DNA of 21,536 nt from contig CAJCHQ010000624.1 of assembly GCA_903970295.1 (NCBI GenBank), positions 1-21,536 of the forward strand, read 5' to 3'. Shown here piece by piece: positions 14,341 through 21,536 of this stretch; position 1 is the stretch's first letter, and each line of letters begins with the position of its first letter. The translations under genes and the position numbers were made by a program. The notes beneath the pieces were generated by a model. It saw only the letters and a program-made list of their open reading frames with translations, searched no databases and had not been told where the DNA came from. The DNA is from Bryobacterales bacterium (lineage in GTDB: Bacteria; Cyanobacteriota; Vampirovibrionia; Obscuribacterales; Obscuribacteraceae).

Positions 14341-16383
14341 CTAGGTTTGGCGCGTACGCGCAATTTGTTCCTGTAGAACTTTTAATTGATCGCGGATCGC
14401 TGCCGCGCGCTCGTAGTCGAGATTCTTGGCCGCATTCTTCATTTCTTTTTCGAGCTTTTTCACGGCTTGCGGCAAATTGATTTTCTTGCCGCCATCAGTG
14501 GTGGTATTCCCACGCGTGGCTCCGGCAAGAAAAGGATCTTGCTCGGGATCGTCCCACAATTCAGGCTTTCCACGCAGGGCTTCGAGAATGCTGTTGCCGG
14601 TCTCCTTGACAATAGTCTGAGGAGTGATGTTGTTGTCTTGGTTGTATTGAAGTTGAATTTCGCGGCGCCTGGCGGTTTCACGCATCGCTTTTTCCATCGA
14701 GTCGGTGTTGTGATCGGCATACATGATTACGCGACCATCCACATTTCTGGCCGCCCGGCCAATCGTCTGCACGAGAGCTTTCTCGCCGCGCAAGAAGCCT
14801 TCTTTGTCTGCTTCCATAATTGCCACCAGACTGACTTCAGGTAGATCGAGTCCTTCTCTTAATAGATTGACTCCGACCAGAACATCGAAAGCGCCCATGC
14901 GCAAGTCGCGCAGCAATTCTATTCTTTCCAGAGCGACAATATCCGAGTGCAGCCAACGCACTCTAATGCCTATCTCTTGCAAATATTCAGTCAAATCCTC
15001 CGCCATACGTTTGGTCAACGTCGTGACTAGCACACGTTCTTTTTTCTGGGCACGGTCTTTGATTTCGCGAATCAAATCGTCTATTTGGCCCTGAATCGGC
15101 CTCACTGATACATCTGGATCAACAAGCCCGGTTGGGCGAATAATTTGTTCGACGACTTGACCGCTCAGGCTGATTTCTTTATCTCCTGGGGTCGCTGAGA
15201 CAAAGATTGTTTGACCGACTTTCGACCAAAATTCATCTGCAGTCAGCGGTCGATTATCGCGCGCGGCAGGCAGTCTGAAGCCAAAATCTATCAATGTATC
15301 TTTGCGCGCTTTGTCACCAAGATACATGCCTTGCAATTGCGGCATTGTCACGTGCGACTCATCTATATAAGTGACAAATCCATCTTTGCCGAATTTACGA
15401 ATGAAGTAATCGATCAATGTCTGCGGTGGTTTTCCCGCCTCGCGGCCTTCGAGAATGCGCGAATAGTTTTCGATGCCGTTGCAATAACCAACCTCTTTCA
15501 GCATCTCTAGATCGAAGCGAGTGCGTTGCTTCAAACGTTGAGCCTCGACTAGCTTGCCCTGGGAAACCAACTCATTCAGCCGCTCTTCCAGCTCTAATTC
15601 GATTTGGGCGATAGCGTTGTCTATTTCCAGCTGGTCGGCGACATAGTGTTTGGCCGGGTAGATGCGCACCAGATCCGGTAGCTCTTCGATTTCACCCGTG
15701 ACTGGATTGACAATCGCCATGCGCTCGATTTCTTCTCCGAAGAATTCGATGCGAATGATTCTTTCTTCGTAAGATGGATAGACTTCGACGACATCGCCTC
15801 GGGCCCTGAAGCGGGCCCGTTCTACGACCATATCGTTGCGCGCGTAATGAACGCGCACCAGATCTTTGAGCAACTCTTGTCGTTCTTTTGTCTGACCGAC
15901 TCTCAGTTCAATTGCTGCCGAAAGATATCTTTCCGGCACGCCCAGACCGTAAATCATGCTGACCGAGCCAACGACGATCACATCCTGCCTCTCCCACAAA
16001 GAGCGAGTCGTCGAGTGACGCAGCCGGTCTATCTCATCATTGATGCTGGCTTCTTTTTCTATGTAGGTGTCGGTCGAGGGTATGTACGATTCAGGCTGGT
16101 AGTAGTCGTAATAACTGATGAAATACTCAACGGCGTTGTTTGGGAAGAATTCGCGAAATTCATTGCAGAGCTGAGCGGCCAGGGTTTTGTTGTGAGCAAG
16201 CACCAGTGCAGGCTTCTGAGTTTCCTCTATGACCTGTGCAACTGTCATGGTTTTACCAGATCCGGTTACTCCCAAAAGAGTTTGATAACGATGTCCAGCC
16301 AACACGCCCTCGGTCAGTTGGGCGATCGCTCTTGGTTGGTCACCGGCTGGCTTGAATTTCGAAATAACTTCGAATTTAGGCAT
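14341..16383 (-). CDS. uvrB: excinuclease ABC subunit B
   Basis: UvrB is the DNA-loading and damage-verifying ATPase of nucleotide excision repair; it receives DNA from UvrA and recruits UvrC for incision and UvrD afterwards. The 680 residues are full length. Walker A is GVTGSGKT (38-45). The damage-probing beta-hairpin region is SYYDYYQPESYIPSTDTYIE (90-109), the Walker B equivalent is TYIDESH (338-344), and later helicase motifs are FVSATPG (394-400), LLREGLDLPEVSLVAI (507-522) and QTIGRAARN (539-547). A C-terminal UVR domain (about 637-673) binds UvrC. The ATG directly follows the tatA stop (TAGATG), so translation is probably coupled to tatA. The window lacks uvrA and uvrC. All key motifs are intact. 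Confidence 0.97.
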   Translation of the reverse strand: MPKFEVISKFKPAGDQPRAIAQLTEGVLAGHRYQTLLGVTGSGKTMTVAQVIEETQKPALVLAHNKTLAAQLCNEFREFFPNNAVEYFISYYDYYQPESYIPSTDTYIEKEASINDEIDRLRHSTTRSLWERQDVIVVGSVSMIYGLGVPERYLSAAIELRVGQTKERQELLKDLVRVHYARNDMVVERARFRARGDVVEVYPSYEERIIRIEFFGEEIERMAIVNPVTGEIEELPDLVRIYPAKHYVADQLEIDNAIAQIELELEERLNELVSQGKLVEAQRLKQRTRFDLEMLKEVGYCNGIENYSRILEGREAGKPPQTLIDYFIRKFGKDGFVTYIDESHVTMPQLQGMYLGDKARKDTLIDFGFRLPAARDNRPLTADEFWSKVGQTIFVSATPGDKEISLSGQVVEQIIRPTGLVDPDVSVRPIQGQIDDLIREIKDRAQKKERVLVTTLTKRMAEDLTEYLQEIGIRVRWLHSDIVALERIELLRDLRMGAFDVLVGVNLLREGLDLPEVSLVAIMEADKEGFLRGEKALVQTIGRAARNVDGRVIMYADHNTDSMEKAMRETARRREIQLQYNQDNNITPQTIVKETGNSILEALRGKPELWDDPEQDPFLAGATRGNTTTDGGKKINLPQAVKKLEKEMKNAAKNLDYERAAAIRDQLKVLQEQIARTRQT

Positions 16384-16668
16384 CTACCACTTAGGTGGGG
16401 GGACTTCCTCTGTTCTGAGAGCGGCCTTTTCCGGCACGTTCTCGACGGTTCTTTCGGCGCCGACGGCTACCGGGGCGTTGGGTGCTCTTTCTGGATGAGG
16501 CTCTTCTTTAATAGCGGTTTTGATCTCATCTTGCGCGTCCATTAGACCGCGCTTGAAGTTGCCGATCCCCAGACCAATGGCCTTGCCTAGCTCAGGCAAT
16601 TTCTTCGGTCCGAAAATGAGCAGGAAAACTCCAGCTACCAGGGCTATGTCTATAGGGCTTTGCAGCAT
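16384..16668 (-). CDS. tatA: Sec-independent (twin-arginine) translocase subunit TatA
   Basis: TatA forms the protein-conducting assembly that exports folded proteins across the inner membrane with TatC. 94 residues: a short transmembrane helix (IDIALVAGVFLLIFG, 6-20), the family hinge and amphipathic helix FGPKKLPELGKAIGLGIGNF (19-38), then a charged, Pro/Ala/Glu-rich soluble tail (51-94). The frame is open further upstream to 16743, but ATG 16668 is chosen because GAGG lies 7 nt before it and it puts the helix at the N-terminus as in all TatA proteins. No separate tatB or tatC is present, so this may serve both A and B roles, as in single-TatA systems. It is followed without a gap by uvrB and preceded by a secreted hydrolase gene after 86 bp. 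Confidence 0.92.
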   Translation of the reverse strand: MLQSPIDIALVAGVFLLIFGPKKLPELGKAIGLGIGNFKRGLMDAQDEIKTAIKEEPHPERAPNAPVAVGAERTVENVPEKAALRTEEVPPPKW

Positions 16669-16695
16669 GGTTTCGCCTCGTTTTGGTCTAGTTTG

Positions 16696-16701
16696 AGTGT
16701 A
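16696..16701 (-). promoter_or_regulatory. possible extended -10 promoter of tatA-uvrB
   Basis: On the minus strand TGTTACACT gives TGN plus TACACT (4/6 to TATAAT), 27 nt before the tatA start; no good -35. The similar extended -10 layout before acpP suggests a genome-wide preference, but neither has been tested. Confidence 0.3.
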
Positions 16702-16754
16702 ACACAATTCAGCCATATGGCGGCTGGGGGCAGGCGCGGACACGGCGAGCGCTG

Positions 16755-19184
16755 TTATTTGGGCGGCACCTCAGCCGTTTTCTTCGGCGGCGGCGGAATC
16801 GGAAAAGCAGGATTAGTATATGGGCAGATGACGTCGGCGATTGTGCCACGCAGATTTTTGGTCCGTTTGCGGTCGGCCAATTCGGAGATTGCCCCTTCCA
16901 TCAAAACGTAATCTGGCGTAACACCTTCATTTTCCAGATAGAGGGCGATTTCTGATGCGTCGATTGGTGAGCGGGGCGGATTGTTCTTGAAATTGCCCTT
17001 GTTCATGTTAGAGGCGGCCGCCATGTAATAGAAATCAGGATTCAATCTCAACCAGCGGGCTTTGTTGGAAAGCCAGGCGTTATATTGCAAAGCGATATGG
17101 GGATGATCGGCTTGTCTTTGCAAATGGTCGACCTCTGTGCCGCACACCATCACCAACAGATTGGGGAATTTTTCGATCACTTGGGCTATGTAGAGGGAAC
17201 CATCGCGTTCTTCGTAATAGGCTTCTGATTCTTTCAGGTTGGCAATACATTCAGGCCAACACAGCATATATTTGAAAATCGAGTTATCTTTCAAGGTTTT
17301 TGTCGGAGGTACGACACTGGCGATCGGGTGCATCGTATGGAATTTGATTTTGGTAATTTCTTGTTTGGCCGTTAATTTTGGAGCCTTAACCGGTGCTCGC
17401 ACGGTCGCAGGCTTAGCGGCGACGCTCGATGCCGTGTCGGCCACCACGGATGTTGTCTCACTATCAGGTGGTGTATCTATGGCTGCCTTTGTCCCAGTTG
17501 ACGGTTGAGTCTTTTCTTCTCTGGAGGTTTTCTTGGCCGTGGCACTGTCTGCTGTTGGAGCTGTAGTCTCTGCCGCATCGGACGCCGGAGCTAGCACGCT
17601 CGCCTCGTCAGTGGTGGCGGCTTTAGCTTGATTTTCGGGTGCGGCTTTTCTAGAAGGCATTTCAATTTCGGCAGACGTTCCCGCGTCCGCAGTTGGACCG
17701 TCTGCGCTGGCCATTAGAGGGGTGCCAGCCGTCTGCGCACTGGCGATCTTGGCAGATGGAGCGCTGGTGTCGCCACCATCGGCAGCCTGTTTTTGCGAAT
17801 TTTGCTCGTCGGGGTCTGAAGGTTTTAGTGTAGGTGAATTTTTCTGGTCGCCTTGGCTTGATGCGGCCGGCGCGCTTTCGTTGATAAAGCGTTTGCTGGT
17901 GCCAGCATCGCCCTTTTTTAGCTTGCCGCTTTCCTCCAAGTAAATCTGTTGGGCTATGTCCGGCGGCAGCGGTCGGAAGAAATATTTGCGGTTGCGAACT
18001 GAGATAGGCGCTCTGTTGAGATCGAGGCTGGTCACGTAGGCGAATTTGTCGGTCGCTTCCGTAGCACTCTGACTGGGCACTCTAAGTTGTACAGCTAGAG
18101 GATCCACCGGTTTGCGCAGCGGATCTTTAGGACCGATGACAGCCATCAAACCAGTTTTTTCAGATAGATGCGGTTTCTTCTTCGGCGAGATGTGCACTTT
18201 TTGCACGAGAGCTTGTGAGTGCTCCAGCGCGACCGTCACTTCAGGCGGATAGATCTGTTTGTCTAAACCGACATCCGATGCGTACGAGAAGGCGAATTCA
18301 ACTGATTCGTCCCATTTTGCATTGTGGTTCTCATCGAAATAAACCACTCCCGGAATTTCTGCCTCACCCCTCTTTTTATGCTCTCCCGGCGTTCTGGATA
18401 CCATCGGGTCGTAAGCCAGGTTGTGGAAATCGATCATGCAATCGCCGGTGGCGCAACTACCCTGTCTGTAATGCTTGTTGGTGACCAAATCGCGTTCAGC
18501 GCCCAGATTGGGCGGGAAAAATAAAGATCCCAGCGGACTCTCGTAAAAGGCTATCCAGTTGATGAACTGCAATTGGTCGGCATATTTGTACATGGTGACA
18601 AGTGCTATATTGCCGCCATTTGACCAACCGACAATACCAATGTTGTCGCGGCAGACTTTCTCGGGCAGCAAATCATAAATCAGCCTGTTTTCCGAATCGC
18701 GCAATTTGCCTGCCGCGAAAAGGAGAACATCGCGAAATGCTTTTTGTGATTCATGACCTCGGTAGTCATATATGCCGCTGGACATAAATCTGCCTTTGCC
18801 ACCTCCTGGAAAGGCAAATCGGACTTCGACGAAGCCGACTTGTGCGGCATGCATTTCAAAACCGAGTCCGTCAGCTCCGCCACCACCAGGCGCGACGACG
18901 ACAATCGGCGCTCCGTCTTTGTAACGTGCAACCTTGGGATAAATTATATTGACCGCCAGCCCTTTCCCGGGTGCCGAATCAGAAGGCAGATAGAGACTGA
19001 CTGATTCTTCCGGCACCATAGGCGGTATCTTGATCGAATCTTCCGGCACTTCGGAAAATGCGGCGATGGCTGGGGGCATCAGTGTAGAAGAGACAAGGCA
19101 GAGACAAGCAAGCATTAGTGCCTGTGCCGTGCGGCAAATGCCTTTGATTTGATCTGTCAATCTGTTTCTTTTTCTTCTGGTCAT
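16755..19184 (-). CDS. secreted alpha/beta hydrolase-fold protein with large low-complexity insert
   Basis: 809 residues. Basic N-terminus and hydrophobic core (20-41) with probable cleavage after AIA give a signal peptide; TRRKRNRL is not a proper twin-arginine motif, so Sec export is more likely. An esterase/lipase-like fold begins near 60: oxyanion-type loop VVVAPGGGGADG (95-106), then IVGWSNGGNIALV (184-196) with likely nucleophile S188 in GxSxGG. A possible calcium-type acidic loop DENHNAKWDESVE (284-296) follows. Residues about 430-605 are a Thr/Ala/Ser/Pro/Glu/Lys-rich spacer without predicted structure. An ordered C-terminal part (605-790) contains NLLVMVCGTEVDHLQRQADH (675-694), resembling the strand, acid and His end of a hydrolase and possibly completing the catalytic triad. 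The substrate is unknown; ester or peptide bonds of polymers are guesses. It lies between glyS (35 bp) and tatA (86 bp). The ATG has a weak Shine-Dalgarno. Confidence 0.78.
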   Translation of the reverse strand: MTRRKRNRLTDQIKGICRTAQALMLACLCLVSSTLMPPAIAAFSEVPEDSIKIPPMVPEESVSLYLPSDSAPGKGLAVNIIYPKVARYKDGAPIVVVAPGGGGADGLGFEMHAAQVGFVEVRFAFPGGGKGRFMSSGIYDYRGHESQKAFRDVLLFAAGKLRDSENRLIYDLLPEKVCRDNIGIVGWSNGGNIALVTMYKYADQLQFINWIAFYESPLGSLFFPPNLGAERDLVTNKHYRQGSCATGDCMIDFHNLAYDPMVSRTPGEHKKRGEAEIPGVVYFDENHNAKWDESVEFAFSYASDVGLDKQIYPPEVTVALEHSQALVQKVHISPKKKPHLSEKTGLMAVIGPKDPLRKPVDPLAVQLRVPSQSATEATDKFAYVTSLDLNRAPISVRNRKYFFRPLPPDIAQQIYLEESGKLKKGDAGTSKRFINESAPAASSQGDQKNSPTLKPSDPDEQNSQKQAADGGDTSAPSAKIASAQTAGTPLMASADGPTADAGTSAEIEMPSRKAAPENQAKAATTDEASVLAPASDAAETTAPTADSATAKKTSREEKTQPSTGTKAAIDTPPDSETTSVVADTASSVAAKPATVRAPVKAPKLTAKQEITKIKFHTMHPIASVVPPTKTLKDNSIFKYMLCWPECIANLKESEAYYEERDGSLYIAQVIEKFPNLLVMVCGTEVDHLQRQADHPHIALQYNAWLSNKARWLRLNPDFYYMAAASNMNKGNFKNNPPRSPIDASEIALYLENEGVTPDYVLMEGAISELADRKRTKNLRGTIADVICPYTNPAFPIPPPPKKTAEVPPK
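17370..17897 (-). repeat. low-complexity coding segment inside the secreted hydrolase
   Basis: Encodes residues about 430-605, dominated by Ala, Thr, Ser, Pro, Glu, Lys and Asp with no hydrophobic core. No exact tandem repeat unit is visible, so it grew by substitution or diverged duplication rather than recent slippage. Confidence 0.7.
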
Positions 19185-19219
19185 TAGTCAGAACCCGGGT
19201 ATTTGGCGTCAATTAATTT

Positions 19220-21379
19220 TCAGGTAATCAGGGGCTGCAATTTGGGGAAATCGGCAAGTATCAAAAAATGCTTGTTGATCTGTCTCAGCAGGGCATGTCG
19301 ATTTTGTCTTTTTTCGGGGTTCTCGTCGTTGACCATGACCTTTTCAAAAAATGAATCGATAGAATTAGTCAAGGACTGCAAACGCCGTATTTGAGCTAAA
19401 TATTCAGGCTCGCTCCAGCTGGAGCCCGTGGGAGGGCAGTCTATACCACTGAATGCTGCATTGAATTCGCGCCAAAGTTTCGTTTCTTCCGGATCGCTGA
19501 ACAATGCTTCAGACACGGGTTGATCCGCATCGTCTTTCAATATGTTGCCGATCCTGGTCGCTACTCTAATCAAGGACAAACCTTCATTCGATTTGACCAA
19601 TTCGTCTACGACTTGCGATCTAACGATTGCATCCGGCAGATTCTTGAGCGCATCTTTGTTGCTCAATACTGCGTCCACGACACAGCGACCGCTCACGACA
19701 TCAGTCAGATTGACTCGCACTCTGTGCAGTAAGAAGTCGCTCAATTCGGACTGGAGCGCTTCGGGACTGAGCCGTTTCCTGGCTTTTCCCAGCCAGGGCT
19801 GGTAGAGGTCGAGCAAATTGTCGATCAACGAAGTCAAATCGATTCTGTAGCCGCTTAAACCGGTCATCAAAATATCGATCAAGCCTTGCGCCTGTCGTCT
19901 AAGCGCGAATGGATCGCTCGATCCGGTAGGTTTTTTGCCGAGAGCAAACAAACCAACCAGATTGTCGAGTTTGTCGATTAATGAGGCAAATTGACCGACT
20001 AAATCGGCCGGAATCTGATCTTCGGTTGAACGCGGCTGGTAATGGGAGGGGATGGCCGCCACCACTTCCGGTGGCTCACCTTCTCTCTCGGCATACCAGG
20101 CTCCTACATAACCCTGAAGTTCCGGTAATTCGCGCACGAGGTTTGTAACAAGATCGGCTTTGCTCAAAGCTAACGCTCGCTCAAGGCAGATTTGCAATTT
20201 CGAATCTAATTGCATGTTGGAAGACAGTCGATGGGCAACTTCCACCATCCGTTCGACCTTATCATGATAACTGCCGAGCCCCTGCTGAAAAGTCAGCTGA
20301 GCGAGAGCCTGGCGTCTGTCCGCCAATTTGACTTTTTGATCGTCGAAATAGAAGAAGCGACCATCTGCCAATCTAGCTCGTAAAACCCTTTCGTTGCCCT
20401 GCTTGATGTGAGCTCTGGCTTCATCTCGGTCATTGTTGGATACCGTGATGAAATGGGGTAATAAATTTTTGCCGATCAATCTGGGCGATTTTTCCAGATT
20501 GGCGCTATCGCGCTCGACCGGAAAATATTTTTGATGATGAACCATAACGGTCTCAATCAGTGCGTCAGGCAAATCGAGATACTCATTGGCAAAATCGCCG
20601 ACTATGGCTTTTGGCCATTCAGTGATATTGACCACTTCCTCCAGCAGAGGACCGGACAATTGGCGAGGTTTTCCACCCAGGGTTTTAGCCAGTGTGGTCA
20701 CTTGCTCTACGATTATTTTGCGGCGTTCGTCTGGGTCGACTAACACGTTAACTCTTTTCAGATCGCTGGCGTAAGTTGAAGGATCGTTGATTACGACTGC
20801 TTGCGGATTGAGTATGCGATGGCCCCAAGACTGACGCCCGGCCTGAACACCTTCGATTGAAACCGGCACTATTTTGTCGTCCAGAAGTGATACCAGCCAG
20901 CGAATCGGACGAGAAAACTTGAAGTCGGATGAGCCCCAGCGCATCATGCGCTCTCCAGACAATTGGGCGATAACTTTGGGCACCACTTTTGTCAACACAG
21001 CTGCCGCCGATTGTCCTTCGGTTGTGACACTAGCAATCAGATATGTAATGCCACCATGTTGCTCGCGTTCCAGCTCAGCCACTTGCACACTGTGCTTGGC
21101 AGCGAAACCAGAGGCGGCTGGCTTGGCTGTACCGTCAATGTTGAAGCTGGTTTCGGCTGGCGGTCCCTTTACTTTTTTCGTCACTGTCATTTGCCGCTCG
21201 GACAAATCACTCACAGTCAAAGCCAGACGGCGCGGCGTGCTCAAGCACTGAATCGAGGCAAAATCCAGATTAGCTGATTTGAGAGCATCGCTCATGAGCT
21301 CTTTGATGCGAGGTTGGGCTTCGCTGATATAACTGGCCGGCAGTTCTTCCGTGCCAATCTCGAGCAGATAAGTCGACAT
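19220..21379 (-). CDS. glyS: glycyl-tRNA synthetase beta subunit
   Basis: GlyS is the large subunit of the bacterial alpha2beta2 glycyl-tRNA synthetase; it binds and orients tRNA(Gly) while GlyQ activates glycine. The 719 residues are full length (family about 690-730). The N-terminus LLEIGTEELPASYISEAQP (5-23) is diagnostic, followed by RRLALTVSDL, then VKGPPAETSFNIDGTAKPAA, FKFSRPIRWLVSLLD, VMVHHQKYFPV, HFITVSNND, NERVLRARLADGRFFYFDD and PFALRRQAQG in the expected order, with an anticodon-binding-like C-terminus containing RVATRIGNILKD. GGAAG lies 5 nt before the ATG, and a TATAAT box lies 33 nt upstream. It is followed after 35 bp by the secreted hydrolase and probably preceded by glyQ. 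Confidence 0.96.
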   Translation of the reverse strand: MSTYLLEIGTEELPASYISEAQPRIKELMSDALKSANLDFASIQCLSTPRRLALTVSDLSERQMTVTKKVKGPPAETSFNIDGTAKPAASGFAAKHSVQVAELEREQHGGITYLIASVTTEGQSAAAVLTKVVPKVIAQLSGERMMRWGSSDFKFSRPIRWLVSLLDDKIVPVSIEGVQAGRQSWGHRILNPQAVVINDPSTYASDLKRVNVLVDPDERRKIIVEQVTTLAKTLGGKPRQLSGPLLEEVVNITEWPKAIVGDFANEYLDLPDALIETVMVHHQKYFPVERDSANLEKSPRLIGKNLLPHFITVSNNDRDEARAHIKQGNERVLRARLADGRFFYFDDQKVKLADRRQALAQLTFQQGLGSYHDKVERMVEVAHRLSSNMQLDSKLQICLERALALSKADLVTNLVRELPELQGYVGAWYAEREGEPPEVVAAIPSHYQPRSTEDQIPADLVGQFASLIDKLDNLVGLFALGKKPTGSSDPFALRRQAQGLIDILMTGLSGYRIDLTSLIDNLLDLYQPWLGKARKRLSPEALQSELSDFLLHRVRVNLTDVVSGRCVVDAVLSNKDALKNLPDAIVRSQVVDELVKSNEGLSLIRVATRIGNILKDDADQPVSEALFSDPEETKLWREFNAAFSGIDCPPTGSSWSEPEYLAQIRRLQSLTNSIDSFFEKVMVNDENPEKRQNRHALLRQINKHFLILADFPKLQPLIT

Positions 21380-21411
21380 GCAATCTTCCGCAAAGCAGTG
21401 ACGAAGCCATC

Positions 21412-21417
21412 ATTATA
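21412..21417 (-). promoter_or_regulatory. -10 box upstream of glyS
   Basis: Perfect TATAAT on the minus strand, placing transcription start about 25 nt before the glyS ATG. No convincing -35 (TTGTTT is at an unsuitable distance). It implies that glyS can be transcribed separately from the gene upstream. Confidence 0.4.
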
Positions 21418-21493
21418 GCGAGGATGGGCAAACAACTGGTCGGGATTGGGCTGAGCCGCTGGTTATGTATATATAAGTCGCACTCTGAGCTCT

Positions 21494-21536
21494 TCAAGCC
21501 GAGTTGGTTAAACGCTCTTCGACGATGCGGGGATAG
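21494..21536 (-). CDS. glyQ: C-terminal 13 residues of an upstream gene, probably glyQ (partial)
   Basis: One minus-strand frame entering from the window edge reads YPRIVEERLTNSA and then TGA (21496-21494); the first base of the window edge belongs to the previous codon. In many bacteria the alpha subunit of glycyl-tRNA synthetase precedes glyS and ends near a Y-P or F-P dipeptide (LGYP/LGFP), which fits, but 13 residues cannot prove it. A 114 bp gap separates it from glyS and contains the glyS -10 box. The fragment could also be another gene or chance. Confidence 0.4.
   Translation of the reverse strand, partial: YPRIVEERLTNSA

Noticed and set aside
16669..16743. N-terminal extension of tatA to an upstream start at 16743
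   Set aside because: It would put 25 polar residues before the membrane helix, unlike TatA proteins, whereas ATG 16668 has a good ribosome-binding site.
21464..21476. AT-rich tatgtatatataag as a promoter
   Set aside because: It lies just beyond the end of the probable glyQ tail with no suitable -35 on either strand, and the TATAAT box nearer to glyS is the better candidate.

Overview
This 21.5 kb window is a dense stretch of bacterial chromosome made mostly of conserved housekeeping genes, with a few lineage-specific exported or signalling proteins between them. I see no rRNA, tRNA, CRISPR array, insertion sequence, integrase or phage gene. The SigA-type sigma factor resembles cyanobacterial primary sigma factors in its conserved core. 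Together with single-gene tatA and a two-subunit glycyl-tRNA synthetase, this suggests a bacterium on or near the cyanobacterial lineage, possibly a non-photosynthetic Melainabacteria/Vampirovibrionia (Obscuribacterales-like) member. That placement is an inference from general resemblance, not a database result.

Left part (1-1972), minus strand: the 5' two-fifths of panB (pantothenate synthesis) run off the window edge, preceded by an exported TPR-repeat protein 40 bp upstream. Next (1973-7786), plus strand: a divergent ADP-ribosylglycohydrolase-like protein with altered metal-site motifs, then fabG, acpP and fabF (fatty acid elongation: ketoreductase, carrier, condensing enzyme), then gatA (Gln-tRNA(Gln) amidotransferase subunit A), then a small exported protein with an 11-serine run.

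Middle (7838-12908): a 936-residue minus-strand signalling protein with the order GAF-like, receiver, coiled coil, GAF-like, GGDEF, HD-GYP, apparently able both to make and to break c-di-GMP. Divergent from it is a two-gene plus-strand unit, a 3-methyladenine DNA glycosylase overlapping a VanZ-family membrane protein by 4 bp (ATGA). Converging on this unit is a minus-strand single-span membrane protein of unknown function with a TTG start, which lies behind the primary sigma factor gene and is separated from it by a near-perfect intrinsic terminator.

Right part (12906-21536), all minus strand, in transcription order: the probable last codons of glyQ, glyS, a large secreted alpha/beta hydrolase with a ~175-residue low-complexity insert, tatA, uvrB (start codon directly abutting the tatA stop), a 415 bp non-coding leader, and rpoD/sigA. 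glyS, the hydrolase, tatA and uvrB are packed tightly enough to be co-transcribed, and promoter-like -10 boxes precede glyS and tatA.

I did not find a clear new multi-gene system. The points most worth a second look are the hydrolase architecture, the variant c-di-GMP protein, the ADP-ribosylglycohydrolase with substituted metal ligands, the terminator-separated gene behind sigA, and the long sigA leader with facing -10 boxes.
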